A stretch of 64,000 bases of DNA from Glaciibacter superstes DSM 21135 (GTDB taxonomy: Bacteria; Actinomycetota; Actinomycetes; Actinomycetales; Microbacteriaceae): NCBI RefSeq assembly GCF_000421145.1, contig NZ_ATWH01000011.1:1-64000 (forward strand), given 5' to 3'. Below the pieces are notes generated by a model. The model was not told the origin of the DNA and did no database searches. It saw only the letters and a list, made by a program, of their open reading frames with translations. Positions 26,111 to 34,999 of this stretch are shown piece by piece (the stretch's first letter is position 1; every line of letters starts with the position of its first letter). The position numbers and the translations under genes were made by a program.

Positions 26111-27756
26111 GAGCCTCGTCATGGTCGCTGAGAACGCTGCTACCAAACCTTCTGGACTATACGGAGCTTCGCCGGAGTTGGCGCGGCGACCTGGTCGCGG
26201 GTGTCACGGTCGGCATCGTGGCGCTCCCTCTGGCCTTGGCATTCGGCGTGAGCTCCGGTGTGGGGGCCGAAGCTGGTCTCATCACGGCAATCGTCGCCGG
26301 TTTAGTCGCTGCAGTGTTCGGCGGCTCGAATGTTCAGGTGTCCGGGCCGACCGGAGCGATGGTGGTAGTACTCGCCCCGATCGTGGTCAGCCACGGCGTC
26401 GGTTCCGTGATGCTCATCAGCATCCTCGCAGGCATCATCGTGTTGCTCGCCGGCGTACTGCGCCTGGGGCGAACGGTTAGCTACATTCCCTGGCCGGTGA
26501 TCGAGGGATTCACCGTCGGCATCGGAGTGATCATCTTTCTCCAGCAGATTCCTGCTGCAGTCGGCGTGGGAGGGGCCGGACACAGCACCAACGCCGTCAT
26601 TGCTGCCATGGAGTCAGCTCTGGGCGCGGATTGGCCGGCGGCTTTCTCTCCGCTCGCGACTGTTGCAGTCGTCGCTGTCGTCATGCTGCTCCTGAGCCGC
26701 ATCAGCGGTCGACTCCCGGCATCCTTCATCGCGATCGTGGTCGTGACGCTCGGCGCATCCCTCCTCGGCCTGCCACTGGACACGATCGGGGAGTTGCCTC
26801 GCTCACTACCGCTACCGACACTCCCGGTGATCGAGGCGGAAAGCCTGCTGAGCCTGCCGGGCCCTGCATTCGCAGTAGCAGCTTTGGCCGCAATCGAATC
26901 ACTGCTGTCGGCCAGGGTGGCAGCGTCGATGACTGACACAGGACCCTACAACGCTGATCGTGAACTCGTCGGGCAAGGACTCGCATCGATCGCATCGGGG
27001 TTCTTTGGCGGGATGCCCGCCACCGGCGCTATCGCCCGAACTGCGGTCAACGTGCGATCCGGCGCCAGAACACGCGCATCCGCGATCGTGCATTCGCTAG
27101 CACTCCTCGCTGTCGTCTATCTGGCAGCGAACGTCGTCGCGGTGATTCCGTTTGCCGCGCTCTCCGGGGTGCTCATGGTCACTGCGGCCAGAATGATCTC
27201 CCCCACAATAATCAAACAGGTGCTGCGATCTACCCGATCCGATGCGATCGTATTCGTGATCACCGCGATCATCACGGTGAGTTTCGATCTCATCATCGCT
27301 GTCGGAATCGGCATCGCCGTTGCCGCGTTCTTCGCCCTGCGCGCCCTCAGCACGGCCAGCGGTGTTCACAGGGAGGAGCCGCCGGGCTCATCCCTGGCCG
27401 GCGATGAACGGATCGCGCTCTTTCGTATCGATGGCTCATTGTTCTTCGGTGCTGCCGAGCGAATCCTCGACCGCATCAATGATCATGAGGGTATCGAAGT
27501 GGTGATTCTGCGCCTCTCACAACTGCAACTCATCGACGCCACCGGCGCACACACCCTCACTGACCTCGTGACCGCTCTGGAACGACGTGGGGTCACGGTT
27601 CTCATCAAAGGCATCAGACCCGAACATCTGCACGTTCTTGAGCGACTCGGCGTCATCGGATCGCTCCGCCACCCCAACCATCTCTTTGCCGAACTCGAGC
27701 CCGCGATCGCCCACGCCCGATCCCACATCAGCCGAGCGGCCATCGCCAGCGAATGA
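26107..27756 (+). CDS. SulP-family anion transporter with STAS domain
   Basis: A 549-residue SulP transporter: an N-terminal membrane domain (GDLVAGVTVGIVALPLALAF, FGGSNVQVSGPTGAMVVVLA, GFFGGMPATGAIARTAVNVR) and a C-terminal cytoplasmic STAS domain from about residue 435 (FRIDGSLFFGAAERILDRIN, LIDATGAHTLTDLVTALERR). The family moves sulfate, bicarbonate or other anions, and which one is unknown here. Start and stop overlap its neighbours by ATGA on both sides, giving a tightly coupled arsR-sulP-oxidase unit. A detached STAS end of a different SulP is fused to the GAF chimera at 5142. Confidence 0.9.
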   Translation: MRASSWSLRTLLPNLLDYTELRRSWRGDLVAGVTVGIVALPLALAFGVSSGVGAEAGLITAIVAGLVAAVFGGSNVQVSGPTGAMVVVLAPIVVSHGVGSVMLISILAGIIVLLAGVLRLGRTVSYIPWPVIEGFTVGIGVIIFLQQIPAAVGVGGAGHSTNAVIAAMESALGADWPAAFSPLATVAVVAVVMLLLSRISGRLPASFIAIVVVTLGASLLGLPLDTIGELPRSLPLPTLPVIEAESLLSLPGPAFAVAALAAIESLLSARVAASMTDTGPYNADRELVGQGLASIASGFFGGMPATGAIARTAVNVRSGARTRASAIVHSLALLAVVYLAANVVAVIPFAALSGVLMVTAARMISPTIIKQVLRSTRSDAIVFVITAIITVSFDLIIAVGIGIAVAAFFALRALSTASGVHREEPPGSSLAGDERIALFRIDGSLFFGAAERILDRINDHEGIEVVILRLSQLQLIDATGAHTLTDLVTALERRGVTVLIKGIRPEHLHVLERLGVIGSLRHPNHLFAELEPAIAHARSHISRAAIASE

Positions 27757-29291
27757 ACACAGACACCGGCGACAGCCAACAGCCACCTGGAGACGGTCCA
27801 CCTCCGATCCGGATCAATCGACGAACGCTACTACTCGGCCTCGGCGCGCTCACTGCCATCGGGGCGGTCGGATACTGGATCACTGAGGGACAACCCCGCA
27901 ACCCCGGGGCCACATTCGCCACGCCCATACGGATTCCTCCGCTGCTGGAGTCGGAGATCATCGACGGTGAACGGGTCTTCCGCCTGACAGCGCAGGCCGG
28001 CGAAACAGAACTCGTGCCCGGTGCCGTGTTCGCGACGATGGGGTTCAACGGCACCCATCTTGGCCCCACGATACGAGCCGCGCGCGGGGAACGTGTGCGC
28101 ATCCACGTCACGAACGACCTCACGATGCCGACCACCGCACATTGGCACGGCATGATCCTCCCCGCAAGCCAGGACGGCACTGCACATCAGAGCATCAAAC
28201 CCGAAGCCACGTGGACTGCAGCTTGGCAGATCGATCAACCAGCGACGACACTCTGGTATCACCCGCATCCTCACGGGCAGACCGAGTTACAGGTCAGCCG
28301 AGGCATGGCCGGCCTGTTCCTCATCGACGACGACGCGTCGTCAGCCTTGCCTTCGGAATATGGCGTAGACGATATCCCGCTGATTATTCAGGATGTCACC
28401 ATCCAGTCCGGACGCACGCTTCCGGGGACACCCATCACCGCGCCCATCGGCCGGATCGGTAACACCGTGATCGTCAACGGCACCCACCAGCCACGCTTTC
28501 AGGCGTCCACGAGCCTCGTACGCTTCCGCATCCTCAACGCCTCGGCGGCCCGCTGCTACAACCTTGAGCTCGCGACCAGGGTAACGTTCTACCTCGTGGG
28601 CACCGATGGTGGTCTCCTTCCTTCACCGGAGCCGCTCACCAGCCTGCTGCTCTCCCCCGCCGAACGCGCCGAAGTCCTCATCCCAGTGCCGCGGGATGCC
28701 GATCTAGTTCTTCGCTCCGTTCCACACGATCTGGGCATGAGTCACGGCGACAACATCACCTCAGGCGCCGAGGACACCCTGGGGATTCTCCGCATTACCA
28801 GGGCGGCCGACGCCACCACGAAAACGCTCCCCGTTGCACTATCCTCGACAGCACTCCCTGAGCGAAAAGACACCACCACGGAACGGCACTTCACACTCGG
28901 CAACACGACGATCAATGGGAAGTCGATGGACATGAGCCGCATCGATACCGTGATCACTGCCAACTCCACTGAGACGTGGACGATCTCGAACAGCTCTGAC
29001 CGTGCCCACAACTTCCACATCCACGGAACACAGTTCGCCGTCAACGCTGTGAACGGCGCAGCCCCAGAACCCCAGAACCGTGGATGGAAAGACACCATAT
29101 TCATCGCCCCAGGAGATACCGCCGAGCTGATCGTCCCTTTCAGCTCCTTCGCCGACCCGTCGACCCCATACATGTATCACTGTCACATGCTCTGGCACGA
29201 AGATCAGGGCATGATGGCCCAGTACGTTCTCACCGACGGAGAGCACCAAACTGGACCACTTCACAACAACAACGGCGAGAGCCACCACTGA
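27753..29291 (+). CDS. Multicopper oxidase (CotA/CueO-like), Tat signal
   Basis: A 512-residue oxidase with a Tat-like N-terminus (RINRRTLLLGLGALTAIGAV). Copper ligands are HWHG (His130, His132), WYHPHPHG (His170, His172, His174), HNFHIHG (His419, His422, His424) and HCHMLWHEDQGMM (His476, Cys477, His478, His482, Met). All four motifs are intact. It differs clearly from the other oxidase in the window, with no Met-rich stretch and a longer N-terminus. ATGA overlap couples it to SulP. Probable role: periplasmic metal or phenol oxidation, with metal resistance favoured by the neighbouring P1B ATPase and HMA protein. Confidence 0.9.
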   Translation: MNTDTGDSQQPPGDGPPPIRINRRTLLLGLGALTAIGAVGYWITEGQPRNPGATFATPIRIPPLLESEIIDGERVFRLTAQAGETELVPGAVFATMGFNGTHLGPTIRAARGERVRIHVTNDLTMPTTAHWHGMILPASQDGTAHQSIKPEATWTAAWQIDQPATTLWYHPHPHGQTELQVSRGMAGLFLIDDDASSALPSEYGVDDIPLIIQDVTIQSGRTLPGTPITAPIGRIGNTVIVNGTHQPRFQASTSLVRFRILNASAARCYNLELATRVTFYLVGTDGGLLPSPEPLTSLLLSPAERAEVLIPVPRDADLVLRSVPHDLGMSHGDNITSGAEDTLGILRITRAADATTKTLPVALSSTALPERKDTTTERHFTLGNTTINGKSMDMSRIDTVITANSTETWTISNSSDRAHNFHIHGTQFAVNAVNGAAPEPQNRGWKDTIFIAPGDTAELIVPFSSFADPSTPYMYHCHMLWHEDQGMMAQYVLTDGEHQTGPLHNNNGESHH

Positions 29292-29294
29292 ACC

Positions 29295-29640
29295 GCTCGA
29301 TTTCCCCGCTTCCTCCGCGTAGAGATCGACCGCGCCAAGGCGAAGCGGCCCGAAGACGAGCGGAAAAACAAACATCGCGCCAACACCCTCGGCAAGGACC
29401 GCCCGGCTGAAGGCAGGCCACACATTATTGGGACATCCTCGAAGTTCCGGCACGAGCACGGGAGCCGCGGTCCGCATCGCATCCCAGCACGGACCTTCCC
29501 GAGATCGAACTGCAGCTCATCCAAACGCGCGGCTCGCCCACTGCTTTGCAGACACCGTCTCCAGGCCCACGAACTCAGCGAGCGTGTAGATGGAAGCACC
29601 AGCGACGGGAAGCAAATCAAGGAAGGGGCGCCAGAGTTCA
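29295..29640 (-). pseudogene. Decayed GAF-domain (GAF-ANTAR type) regulator fragment
   Basis: On the reverse strand three frames must be joined: FLDLLPVAGASIYTLAEFVG-LETVSA, then AARLDELQFDLG, then EGPCWDAMRTAAPVLVPELR, WPAFSRAVLAEGVGAMFVFP and LRLGAVDLYAEEAG. This is the GAF domain seen in actinobacterial GAF-ANTAR transcription antiterminators. At least two frameshifts are present, and the ANTAR end is lost where the fragment meets the end of the oxidase gene. It is the only recognisable content of the 458-base gap. Confidence 0.55.
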
Positions 29641-29749
29641 GATTCTTGACCGGCGAGGGACCCCCTCCGCGTGCACGGATGATGCTGGGACGGTGGAAGC
29701 GGGAGTCAGAACGACGAAGGTCGTCGCTCCGCTCCCGCGCACCCACCGG

Positions 29750-30184
29750 TCACGGGGCCGCGTGTCCGGCTCCGATCGCGATCTTCGTCGGTGCCGCGAG
29801 CTCCTTCAGCGGCACGGTGACCTTGAGGATCCCGTCGTCGAAGTCGGCCTTGATCTTGCTGTCTTCGGCCTGCTCGGGGAGGGCGATGCTGCGGTAAAAG
29901 CTGCTGCTGCTCTCGCGGATCACGTACTTCTTATTCTTGTCCTCCTCCTGTTCGTGCCGCTCGGCCTGGATGACCAGGGCGCCCTTGTCGACGTTTACCG
30001 TGATGTCCTTCTCGGCGAAGTTCGGCAGGTGGGCCTCGACGACGAGGGCGTAGTCATGCTCGGTGTAGACGTCCGTGGTCGGCAGCTTGCCGCGCAGGGC
30101 GCGGAATAGGCCGTCGTCGAAGAAGTTCCGGCGCAGGGTATCGAGCCCCGCGAAGGGGTCGAAGCGGACGAGATTGCGTGCCAT
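29750..30184 (-). CDS. Hsp20/alpha-crystallin small heat-shock protein
   Basis: A 144-residue small heat-shock protein, an ATP-independent holdase. The alpha-crystallin domain runs from about residue 38 to 130 (TDVYTEHDYALVVEAHLPNF, IRESSSSFYRSIALPEQAED, KADFDDGILKVTVPLKE), with the conserved GILKVTVP strand. GGGGCACC precedes the ATG. It lies 54 bases downstream of the BON gene on the same strand, so both may share the promoter with the DevR-like box at 30984-30997. Hsp20 (acr/hspX) is a signature member of DosR-type regulons. Confidence 0.92.
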   Translation of the reverse strand: MARNLVRFDPFAGLDTLRRNFFDDGLFRALRGKLPTTDVYTEHDYALVVEAHLPNFAEKDITVNVDKGALVIQAERHEQEEDKNKKYVIRESSSSFYRSIALPEQAEDSKIKADFDDGILKVTVPLKELAAPTKIAIGAGHAAP

Positions 30185-30238
30185 GATGGTGCCCCTTTCT
30201 CATGTGGGGCGCGATTGCCGCGCCCCGTCGTGTTTGGA

Positions 30239-30910
30239 TCAGTTGGCCCGGATGACGATGCGGTTGTCGACGTCGGTGACGTGCGGGGAGGCCCAGGCGG
30301 CGTTTCCGGCCTGCCGCTTCTCTGCCCAGGACCGCACGGTTCCGGTGAGGGTGACCTTGTTGCCGGACACGGTGGCGTCGATGGTCTTCGCGTCGAGCTG
30401 GGCGTTGCGGGTGAGGGCGTTCTTGATGCGCTCCTCGGCATCCACCGCAGACGGGCGCGCGGTCAGGGTGATCATGTTGTTCACCGAGTTAACCCCGCGC
30501 AGGTACTGCACGGCGCGTTTGGCGGCCTGGCGCTGGAAGTCCCAGCTGACCTGGCCGGTGAGGGTCACGGCGTGATCCTTGATCTCGGCCTTGACAGTGT
30601 CAGTGACGTTGCTGGCCCAGTTGAGGGCGCGCTCGACCTCCTTGGCGATGTCGGTCTCCGTGACCGTCCACCCTGACTTCGGATGCACCACCAGGTCGTC
30701 GACGACCGCGGTGACGCCTCGGATGCGCAAGGCGGCGCGCTTGGCGGCGAGCCGCTCGGAGTAGTCGTCGACCTCGCCGGAGAGCGAGACGGCACCGTCC
30801 TCGACGGCCACGCCGACGCCGGCGGCGTCCACGTCGGGGGTCCATTTGAGTTCGTCCTGGACCGCGGTCTGGATGTCCTGGTCGCTGCGGACCGGGGTTG
30901 CGATGCTCAT
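30239..30910 (-). CDS. Triple BON-domain protein
   Basis: A 223-residue protein made of three BON domains: residues about 9-75 (DQDIQTAVQDELKWTPDVDA, GAVSLSGEVDDYSERLAAKR), 82-150 (DIAKEVERALNWASNVTDTV, HAVTLTGQVSWDFQRQAAKR) and 155-222 (DAEERIKNALTRNAQLDAKT, NKVTLTGTVRSWAEKRQAGN). BON domains bind phospholipid or envelope components. No signal peptide is seen, so it may act at the cytoplasmic face or be stress-related. ATG 30910 has AAAGGA nine bases upstream. A DevR-like box lies 74 bases upstream, and the Hsp20 gene follows in the same direction. Confidence 0.9.
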   Translation of the reverse strand: MSIATPVRSDQDIQTAVQDELKWTPDVDAAGVGVAVEDGAVSLSGEVDDYSERLAAKRAALRIRGVTAVVDDLVVHPKSGWTVTETDIAKEVERALNWASNVTDTVKAEIKDHAVTLTGQVSWDFQRQAAKRAVQYLRGVNSVNNMITLTARPSAVDAEERIKNALTRNAQLDAKTIDATVSGNKVTLTGTVRSWAEKRQAGNAAWASPHVTDVDNRIVIRAN

Positions 30911-30950
30911 CTTCTTCGTCCTTTCATCACGTGCGCGAACTGCGCACTCA

Positions 30951-31573
30951 TCAACCGTGCGCCGCCTCGGACTTGTCGTGTAAGGGCCATTGGTCCCGTC
31001 GCGGGCCACGGCGAGGCCGGACGGATGGCGATCGAGCCGCAAGGGCGCGGTATCGGACGATGAGGTTCGCGTGCGAGAAAGTGCCGAGGAGGATCATGTC
31101 GGGTGCCAATCGGTGGACCAGGCGATCACCCCAGGATTCGATTTCGATTTCGTCGGCATACGCGGTCGCGTCGACTGCACCAACACGTCGCCTGATCCGC
31201 CGAAACGCGGCGATCGTCAGAGCCGCGGAGCTCACGGTGAGTGTGACGAGGATGGCCAGCGCGGTCTCGCCGGCCGGGCGCGGGATCGCGGAAATCAGCC
31301 GGATGCTCATCGGGTCGAGCAGGTAGATCAGCAGTAAGGACATCAGGCCCCAGGTGATCGCGGACTGCAGCCAGATCCGACCGTGTAGATTGACGGGCTT
31401 GTCCCGGTAGTCCCACAACACCATCCCGAACGTCCGCTCCAGCCCTGCGCTCACGGCATACTCGATCGTGGTGCAGATCGCGAGGCCGGCGAGGAACACC
31501 AGTAGACGGTTTCGATCACGACTCCGAGGAGACCGTCGATGAAGAACAGCCAGAGGGCGACGTACGCGTCCAC
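30951..31573 (-). pseudogene. CmpB-like (ABC transporter type IV) membrane protein with internal out-of-frame deletion
   Basis: GTG 31573 has GAGAGGA upstream and reads DAYVALWLFFIDGLLGVVIE-TVYW, the first helix of the CmpB family (PF06541). Directly after it, near 31503, the frame must shift by one to continue VFLAGLAICTTIEYAVSAGL, WDYRDKPVNLHGRIWLQSAI and WGLMSLLLIYLLDPMS, the second half of the family. The roughly 50 residues between (with the usual GPxxPIYGFG block) are absent. So a deletion joined the two halves out of frame. The 3' end overlaps the DevR-like box of the BON gene. Confidence 0.65.
30984..30997 (-). promoter_or_regulatory. DevR/DosR-like box 4
   Basis: GGGCCATTGGTCCC; on the reverse strand GGGACCAATGGCCC. 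It lies 74 bases upstream of the BON gene start, the usual distance for an activator site. Likely serves BON and Hsp20. Confidence 0.6.
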
Positions 31574-31650
31574 GTCCGGCTCCTCTCATGGGTGTCGCCG
31601 CGGAACGCGGGTCGTTCGGGCAGCCTACGGACCGCGTCAACCGGCGCGAG

Positions 31651-31664
31651 GGGCCATAGGTCCT
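31651..31664 (-). promoter_or_regulatory. DevR/DosR-like box 5
   Basis: GGGCCATAGGTCCT; on the reverse strand AGGACCTATGGCCC. It is 78 bases upstream of the broken CmpB-like gene and 34 bases from box 6. Confidence 0.55.
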
Positions 31665-31684
31665 CCCGCCCCAGCAGCGGAGTG

Positions 31685-31698
31685 GGGACTTTGGACCC
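31685..31698 (+). promoter_or_regulatory. DevR/DosR-like box 6
   Basis: GGGACTTTGGACCC, of the seven the closest to the mycobacterial DosR half-site GGGACT. About 95 bases upstream of the small gene at 31793. Together with box 5 it makes a paired, divergent control region. Confidence 0.55.
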
Positions 31699-31792
31699 TA
31701 TGCCACATGAGCCAGGCGACAAAGGATGGGCAGTGTCGGATTCCCCGGTCACGCCCGCTAGGGGTGCCCTCCCGGCAGGAAGGAACATCGTC

Positions 31793-31915
31793 ATGAAGAC
31801 TTCACGACCTCAAGAGCCCGGCGAGACGGTCATCGATCCGGCTGACATCGAGCTGCCCCCGACCGAGCCGATCGACATCACGCCGTTCCTCAATCTGCAG
31901 CCCATCCGGGAGTGA
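31793..31915 (+). CDS. Small acidic/proline-rich protein, unknown
   Basis: A 40-residue frame starting at ATG 31793, with AGGAAGGA eight bases upstream, reads TSRPQEPGETVIDPADIELP and PTEPIDITPFLNLQPIRE. No family recognised, no membrane segment, strongly acidic. The good ribosome site and the DevR-like box 95 bases upstream are the reasons to believe it is expressed. Transcription could continue toward the arginine deiminase genes. Confidence 0.45.
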   Translation: MKTSRPQEPGETVIDPADIELPPTEPIDITPFLNLQPIRE

Positions 31916-32258
31916 GGCATGGTCCCGGGCCTTCAGACCAAGAGGGCAGTGAGCCTTCAGGAGCCAACTCGCCGTGCCAGCCGGGAGCCCGGCATGTTCG
32001 CGCATCACGTGAACTGGATCTGGATCCTCGTGCTCATGCTCTCGGCGGCGTTTCTTTTCTGGGCCTGCTCACCTTCGCGGATCCGGTCAAACCAGCCGCC
32101 CGGCGATCCCCGGGGTGTGTGGCTCTCCCGGATGGGTGGGCGTCGTCATCGGCATGGTGATCCTTCCCCGCTGCGAGGTCTGGCGTCTATTCGATACCGA
32201 AACAGGGCCGAGACGGTAGGACCTTCGGCCCTCACGGATCGGGCTGGACTCCGCGAAG
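31916..32258. other. Leader region of the arginine deiminase operon with an uncertain hydrophobic frame
   Basis: A frame starting at 31919 or 31994 encodes one clear hydrophobic stretch (HHVNWIWILVLMLSAAFLFW) and then basic low-complexity sequence running into the permease start. No family recognised, possibly a decayed small membrane gene. The stretch also carries DevR-like box 7 (32218-32231). Confidence 0.3.
32218..32231 (+). promoter_or_regulatory. DevR/DosR-like box 7
   Basis: AGGACCTTCGGCCC, a perfect match to the consensus, just upstream of the permease that opens the arginine deiminase operon. Suggests induction of arginine fermentation by the same regulator. Confidence 0.6.
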
Positions 32259-32267
32259 ATGGGCGAC

Positions 32268-33716
32268 ATGACTACTCCATCGCTCCCCAAGCAGGGTAAG
32301 CATCTCGGACTTCCCGCCGCATCCGCCCTGGTCGTCGGTTCCGTGATCGGTACCGGTGTATTCGGTCTCCCCACCGCGCTGGCCGCATTCGGGCCGATCA
32401 GCCTCGTCGCGTTCATCCTCGTCACCATCGGCGCCATCGCCCTGGCGATCGTCTTCGGCTGGCTCACCAAACGGGTTCCCGGCTCCGGAGGGCCTTACCT
32501 GTATGCGCGGGACGCCTTCGGGGAGTTCGCCGGGTTCCTCAACGCCTGGTCATACTGGCTGACCGCGTGGGCGGGCAACGCCGCCATCGTCGTCGCCCTC
32601 ACCGGGTACGTGGAGGTGTTCATCAACACCGACCACAACGTGCTCTGGTCGATCGTCATCGCCGTCGCCTGCCTGTGGATCCCGGTGCTCATCAACGTGC
32701 TCGGGCTGCGCAGCATGGGCGGCGCGCAGGTCGTGTTCACGATCCTGAAGATCGTGCCACTCGCCCTCATCGCGATCATCGGCCTGTTCTTCCTCAACCC
32801 GGCCAACTTCGGCCCGTTCAACTCCTCCGGCACCGACGGCTGGACCGCCCTCGCCGGCGCCGGCGCTGTTGCCCTATTCGCCTACCTCGGCATCGAGACC
32901 GCGTCGGTCGCTGCCGGCCGGGTTCGCAATCCCGACAAGAACGTCCCCCGCGCCACGATCTACGGCACCCTCGCCTGCGCCGTCGTGTACATCCTCGGCA
33001 CCCTCGCCGTGTTCGGCACAGTCAGCAACAGCGACCTGCGCACCTCGACCGCCCCGTTCAGCGACGCCGCCGACGCGATCTTCTCCGGCACCTGGGCCGG
33101 TCAGGTGATCGCGGTCGTCGCGATCGTCTCCGGACTCGGATGCCTCGTCGGCTGGACGTTCATCGTCGGCGAAATGCCGCACGCCGCCGCGAAAGACGGC
33201 ATGTTCCCCCGAGTCTTCGCCCGCGAGGCGCGCGGGATGCCGATCGTCGGTATCCTCGTCTCCACGATCTTCGCGACGCTGCTGACGATCCTCGCCTACA
33301 CCAGCTTCGAGCAGGTGTTCACGATGGTCGTGCTGCTGACGGTGTTCACCGCGGTCGTCCCGTACCTGTTCTCCGCGGCCGCGCAGATCTACTGGCTGCT
33401 CAGCCGCACCCGGTCCACGTCCTGGCCGCACTTCGCCCGCGACATGGTCGTGTCGGTCCTCGCCCTCGCGTTCAGCTTCTGGGCGCTTATCGGCACGGGA
33501 GCTGAGGCGACCTTCTACGGGGCGATCGCGTTCCTGCTCGGTGTGCCGCTGTACGTGTGGCTGAAGGTCTCCAACCGCCGCCACGGCATCACGACGACCA
33601 CCCCGTGGTCGACATCCGTCGTCGTCCCAGACACTCCGGCCGCACTGGTCACCCCTTCCGAACCATCACCGCCGCTCACCGAGCCGGCCACCGCCGGGAA
33701 AGGCACACAATCATGA
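32268..33716 (+). CDS. arcD: Arginine/ornithine antiporter-like APC permease
   Basis: About 482 residues, 12 to 13 membrane helices, APC superfamily. The N-terminal motif [20 protein letters not shown] is the substrate-binding GSxIGxGxF loop of basic amino-acid antiporters. Placement first in an arcD-arcA-arcB-arcC order supports arginine/ornithine exchange. An ATG at 32259 is the alternative start. The cytoplasmic tail is rich in Thr and Pro. It overlaps the arginine deiminase start by ATGA. Ion or amino-acid specificity is inferred from context. Confidence 0.85.
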   Translation: MTTPSLPKQGKHLGLPAASALVVGSVIGTGVFGLPTALAAFGPISLVAFILVTIGAIALAIVFGWLTKRVPGSGGPYLYARDAFGEFAGFLNAWSYWLTAWAGNAAIVVALTGYVEVFINTDHNVLWSIVIAVACLWIPVLINVLGLRSMGGAQVVFTILKIVPLALIAIIGLFFLNPANFGPFNSSGTDGWTALAGAGAVALFAYLGIETASVAAGRVRNPDKNVPRATIYGTLACAVVYILGTLAVFGTVSNSDLRTSTAPFSDAADAIFSGTWAGQVIAVVAIVSGLGCLVGWTFIVGEMPHAAAKDGMFPRVFAREARGMPIVGILVSTIFATLLTILAYTSFEQVFTMVVLLTVFTAVVPYLFSAAAQIYWLLSRTRSTSWPHFARDMVVSVLALAFSFWALIGTGAEATFYGAIAFLLGVPLYVWLKVSNRRHGITTTTPWSTSVVVPDTPAALVTPSEPSPPLTEPATAGKGTQS

Positions 33717-34984
33717 CCACCCTCACCCAAACGAGCCCAGCCCCCGCCACGACTACTGCGGAGAGGAGCCTCGGGGTGGACTCGGAGGTCGGGACGCTCC
33801 GGCAGGTGATCGTGCACCGGCCCGGGGTCGAGCTGGACCGGCTCACCCCGGACAACTGCGACGAGCTGCTGTTCGACGACGTGCTCTGGTCGTCGAAGGC
33901 GCGTGCAGAGCACGACGCGTTCGTCGAAGTACTCCGCTCCCACGGAGTGGTCGTTCACTACTTCGCGGAACTGCTCGCCGAGACCCTCGCATTCCCCACC
34001 GCACGAGAATTCTTGCTCGACCGGCTCTGCACACCCGACCGTTTCGGGCCGACCCTTGCACCGGAGCTGCGCCGGCATCTCGACGCCCAGCCCCCGGCCG
34101 AGCTCGCGGAGCAGATCATCGGTGGGATCACCATGGAGGAATTCGGGAGCCCAGCGACCGACAGTCTGCTCTGGCAGATCCGCGACCCCCATGGGTTCCT
34201 CCTCCCGCCCCTCCCGAACACCCTCTTCCCTCGCGACAGCTCCGCCTGGGCCTACCAGGGCGTGAACGTGAACGTGATGGCAAAACCCGCTCGAGTCCCG
34301 GAGACCGTGAACGCCCGCGTCATTTACAACCACCACCCGCTGTTCGCCGCCACGGAGATCGAACGCTACAACCCCGACGAGATCCGGCAGGTATCGGTGA
34401 TTGAGGGCGGCGACATCCATATCCTCGGTCACGGCACCGTCCTGATCGGCATGGGCGAACGCTCCACCCCGATGGCCGTCGAAACCCTCGCGCAAGCCCT
34501 GTTTCGCACCGGGCAGGCCGAGCGGGTCATCACCGTCCCTCTCCCGAAGTCACACGCGACGATGCACCTCGACACGCTCATGACGATGCTCGACGAGCGC
34601 ACCTTCATCCTCTCGCCATCCCTTGATCGCGAACGCCTGAGCGCCCACTTGATCACCCCCAGCGACGACCCGGACCACCTCGCGGTCGGTCGCGCGGAAC
34701 TGCTCTTCCCCTTGCTGGCGAAGACGCTCGACGCCGAGGATCTGCGCGTCCTCGTGACGCAGGAGGATCCCAGAGCGGCGGCCCGGGAGCAGTGGGACGA
34801 TGCGAACAACTTCCTCTCCATCGCTCCAGGTGTCGTGATCGGGTACGACCGCAACGTCGCCACCAACACGATGCTCCGAAAGCACGGTATCGAGGTCATC
34901 ACGATCGGCGGCAGCGAGCTCGGCCGCGGCCGCGGCGGCTCCCGCTGCATGTCCTGCCCCATCCAACGCGACCCCGCCAACTGA
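33713..34984 (+). CDS. arcA: Arginine deiminase
   Basis: A 423-residue arginine deiminase, converting arginine to citrulline and ammonia. Seen: [20 protein letters not shown] at the start, HNDxxx-type substrate loops, [20 protein letters not shown] in the core and the nucleophile Cys415 in [11 protein letters not shown] near the C-terminus. Length is normal. The first ~18 residues ([18 protein letters not shown]) are a variable extension. ATGA overlap with the antiporter gene indicates coupling. It feeds ornithine carbamoyltransferase and carbamate kinase for ATP production without oxygen, and ammonia release also counters acid. Confidence 0.95.
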   Translation: MTTLTQTSPAPATTTAERSLGVDSEVGTLRQVIVHRPGVELDRLTPDNCDELLFDDVLWSSKARAEHDAFVEVLRSHGVVVHYFAELLAETLAFPTAREFLLDRLCTPDRFGPTLAPELRRHLDAQPPAELAEQIIGGITMEEFGSPATDSLLWQIRDPHGFLLPPLPNTLFPRDSSAWAYQGVNVNVMAKPARVPETVNARVIYNHHPLFAATEIERYNPDEIRQVSVIEGGDIHILGHGTVLIGMGERSTPMAVETLAQALFRTGQAERVITVPLPKSHATMHLDTLMTMLDERTFILSPSLDRERLSAHLITPSDDPDHLAVGRAELLFPLLAKTLDAEDLRVLVTQEDPRAAAREQWDDANNFLSIAPGVVIGYDRNVATNTMLRKHGIEVITIGGSELGRGRGGSRCMSCPIQRDPAN

Positions 34985-34999
34985 ACGGCGACGACAACG

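Noticed and set aside
29292-29420. Forward frame EIDRAKAKRPEDERKNKHR as a possible gene
   Set aside because: The opposite strand carries recognisable GAF sequence here, so the forward frame is chance.
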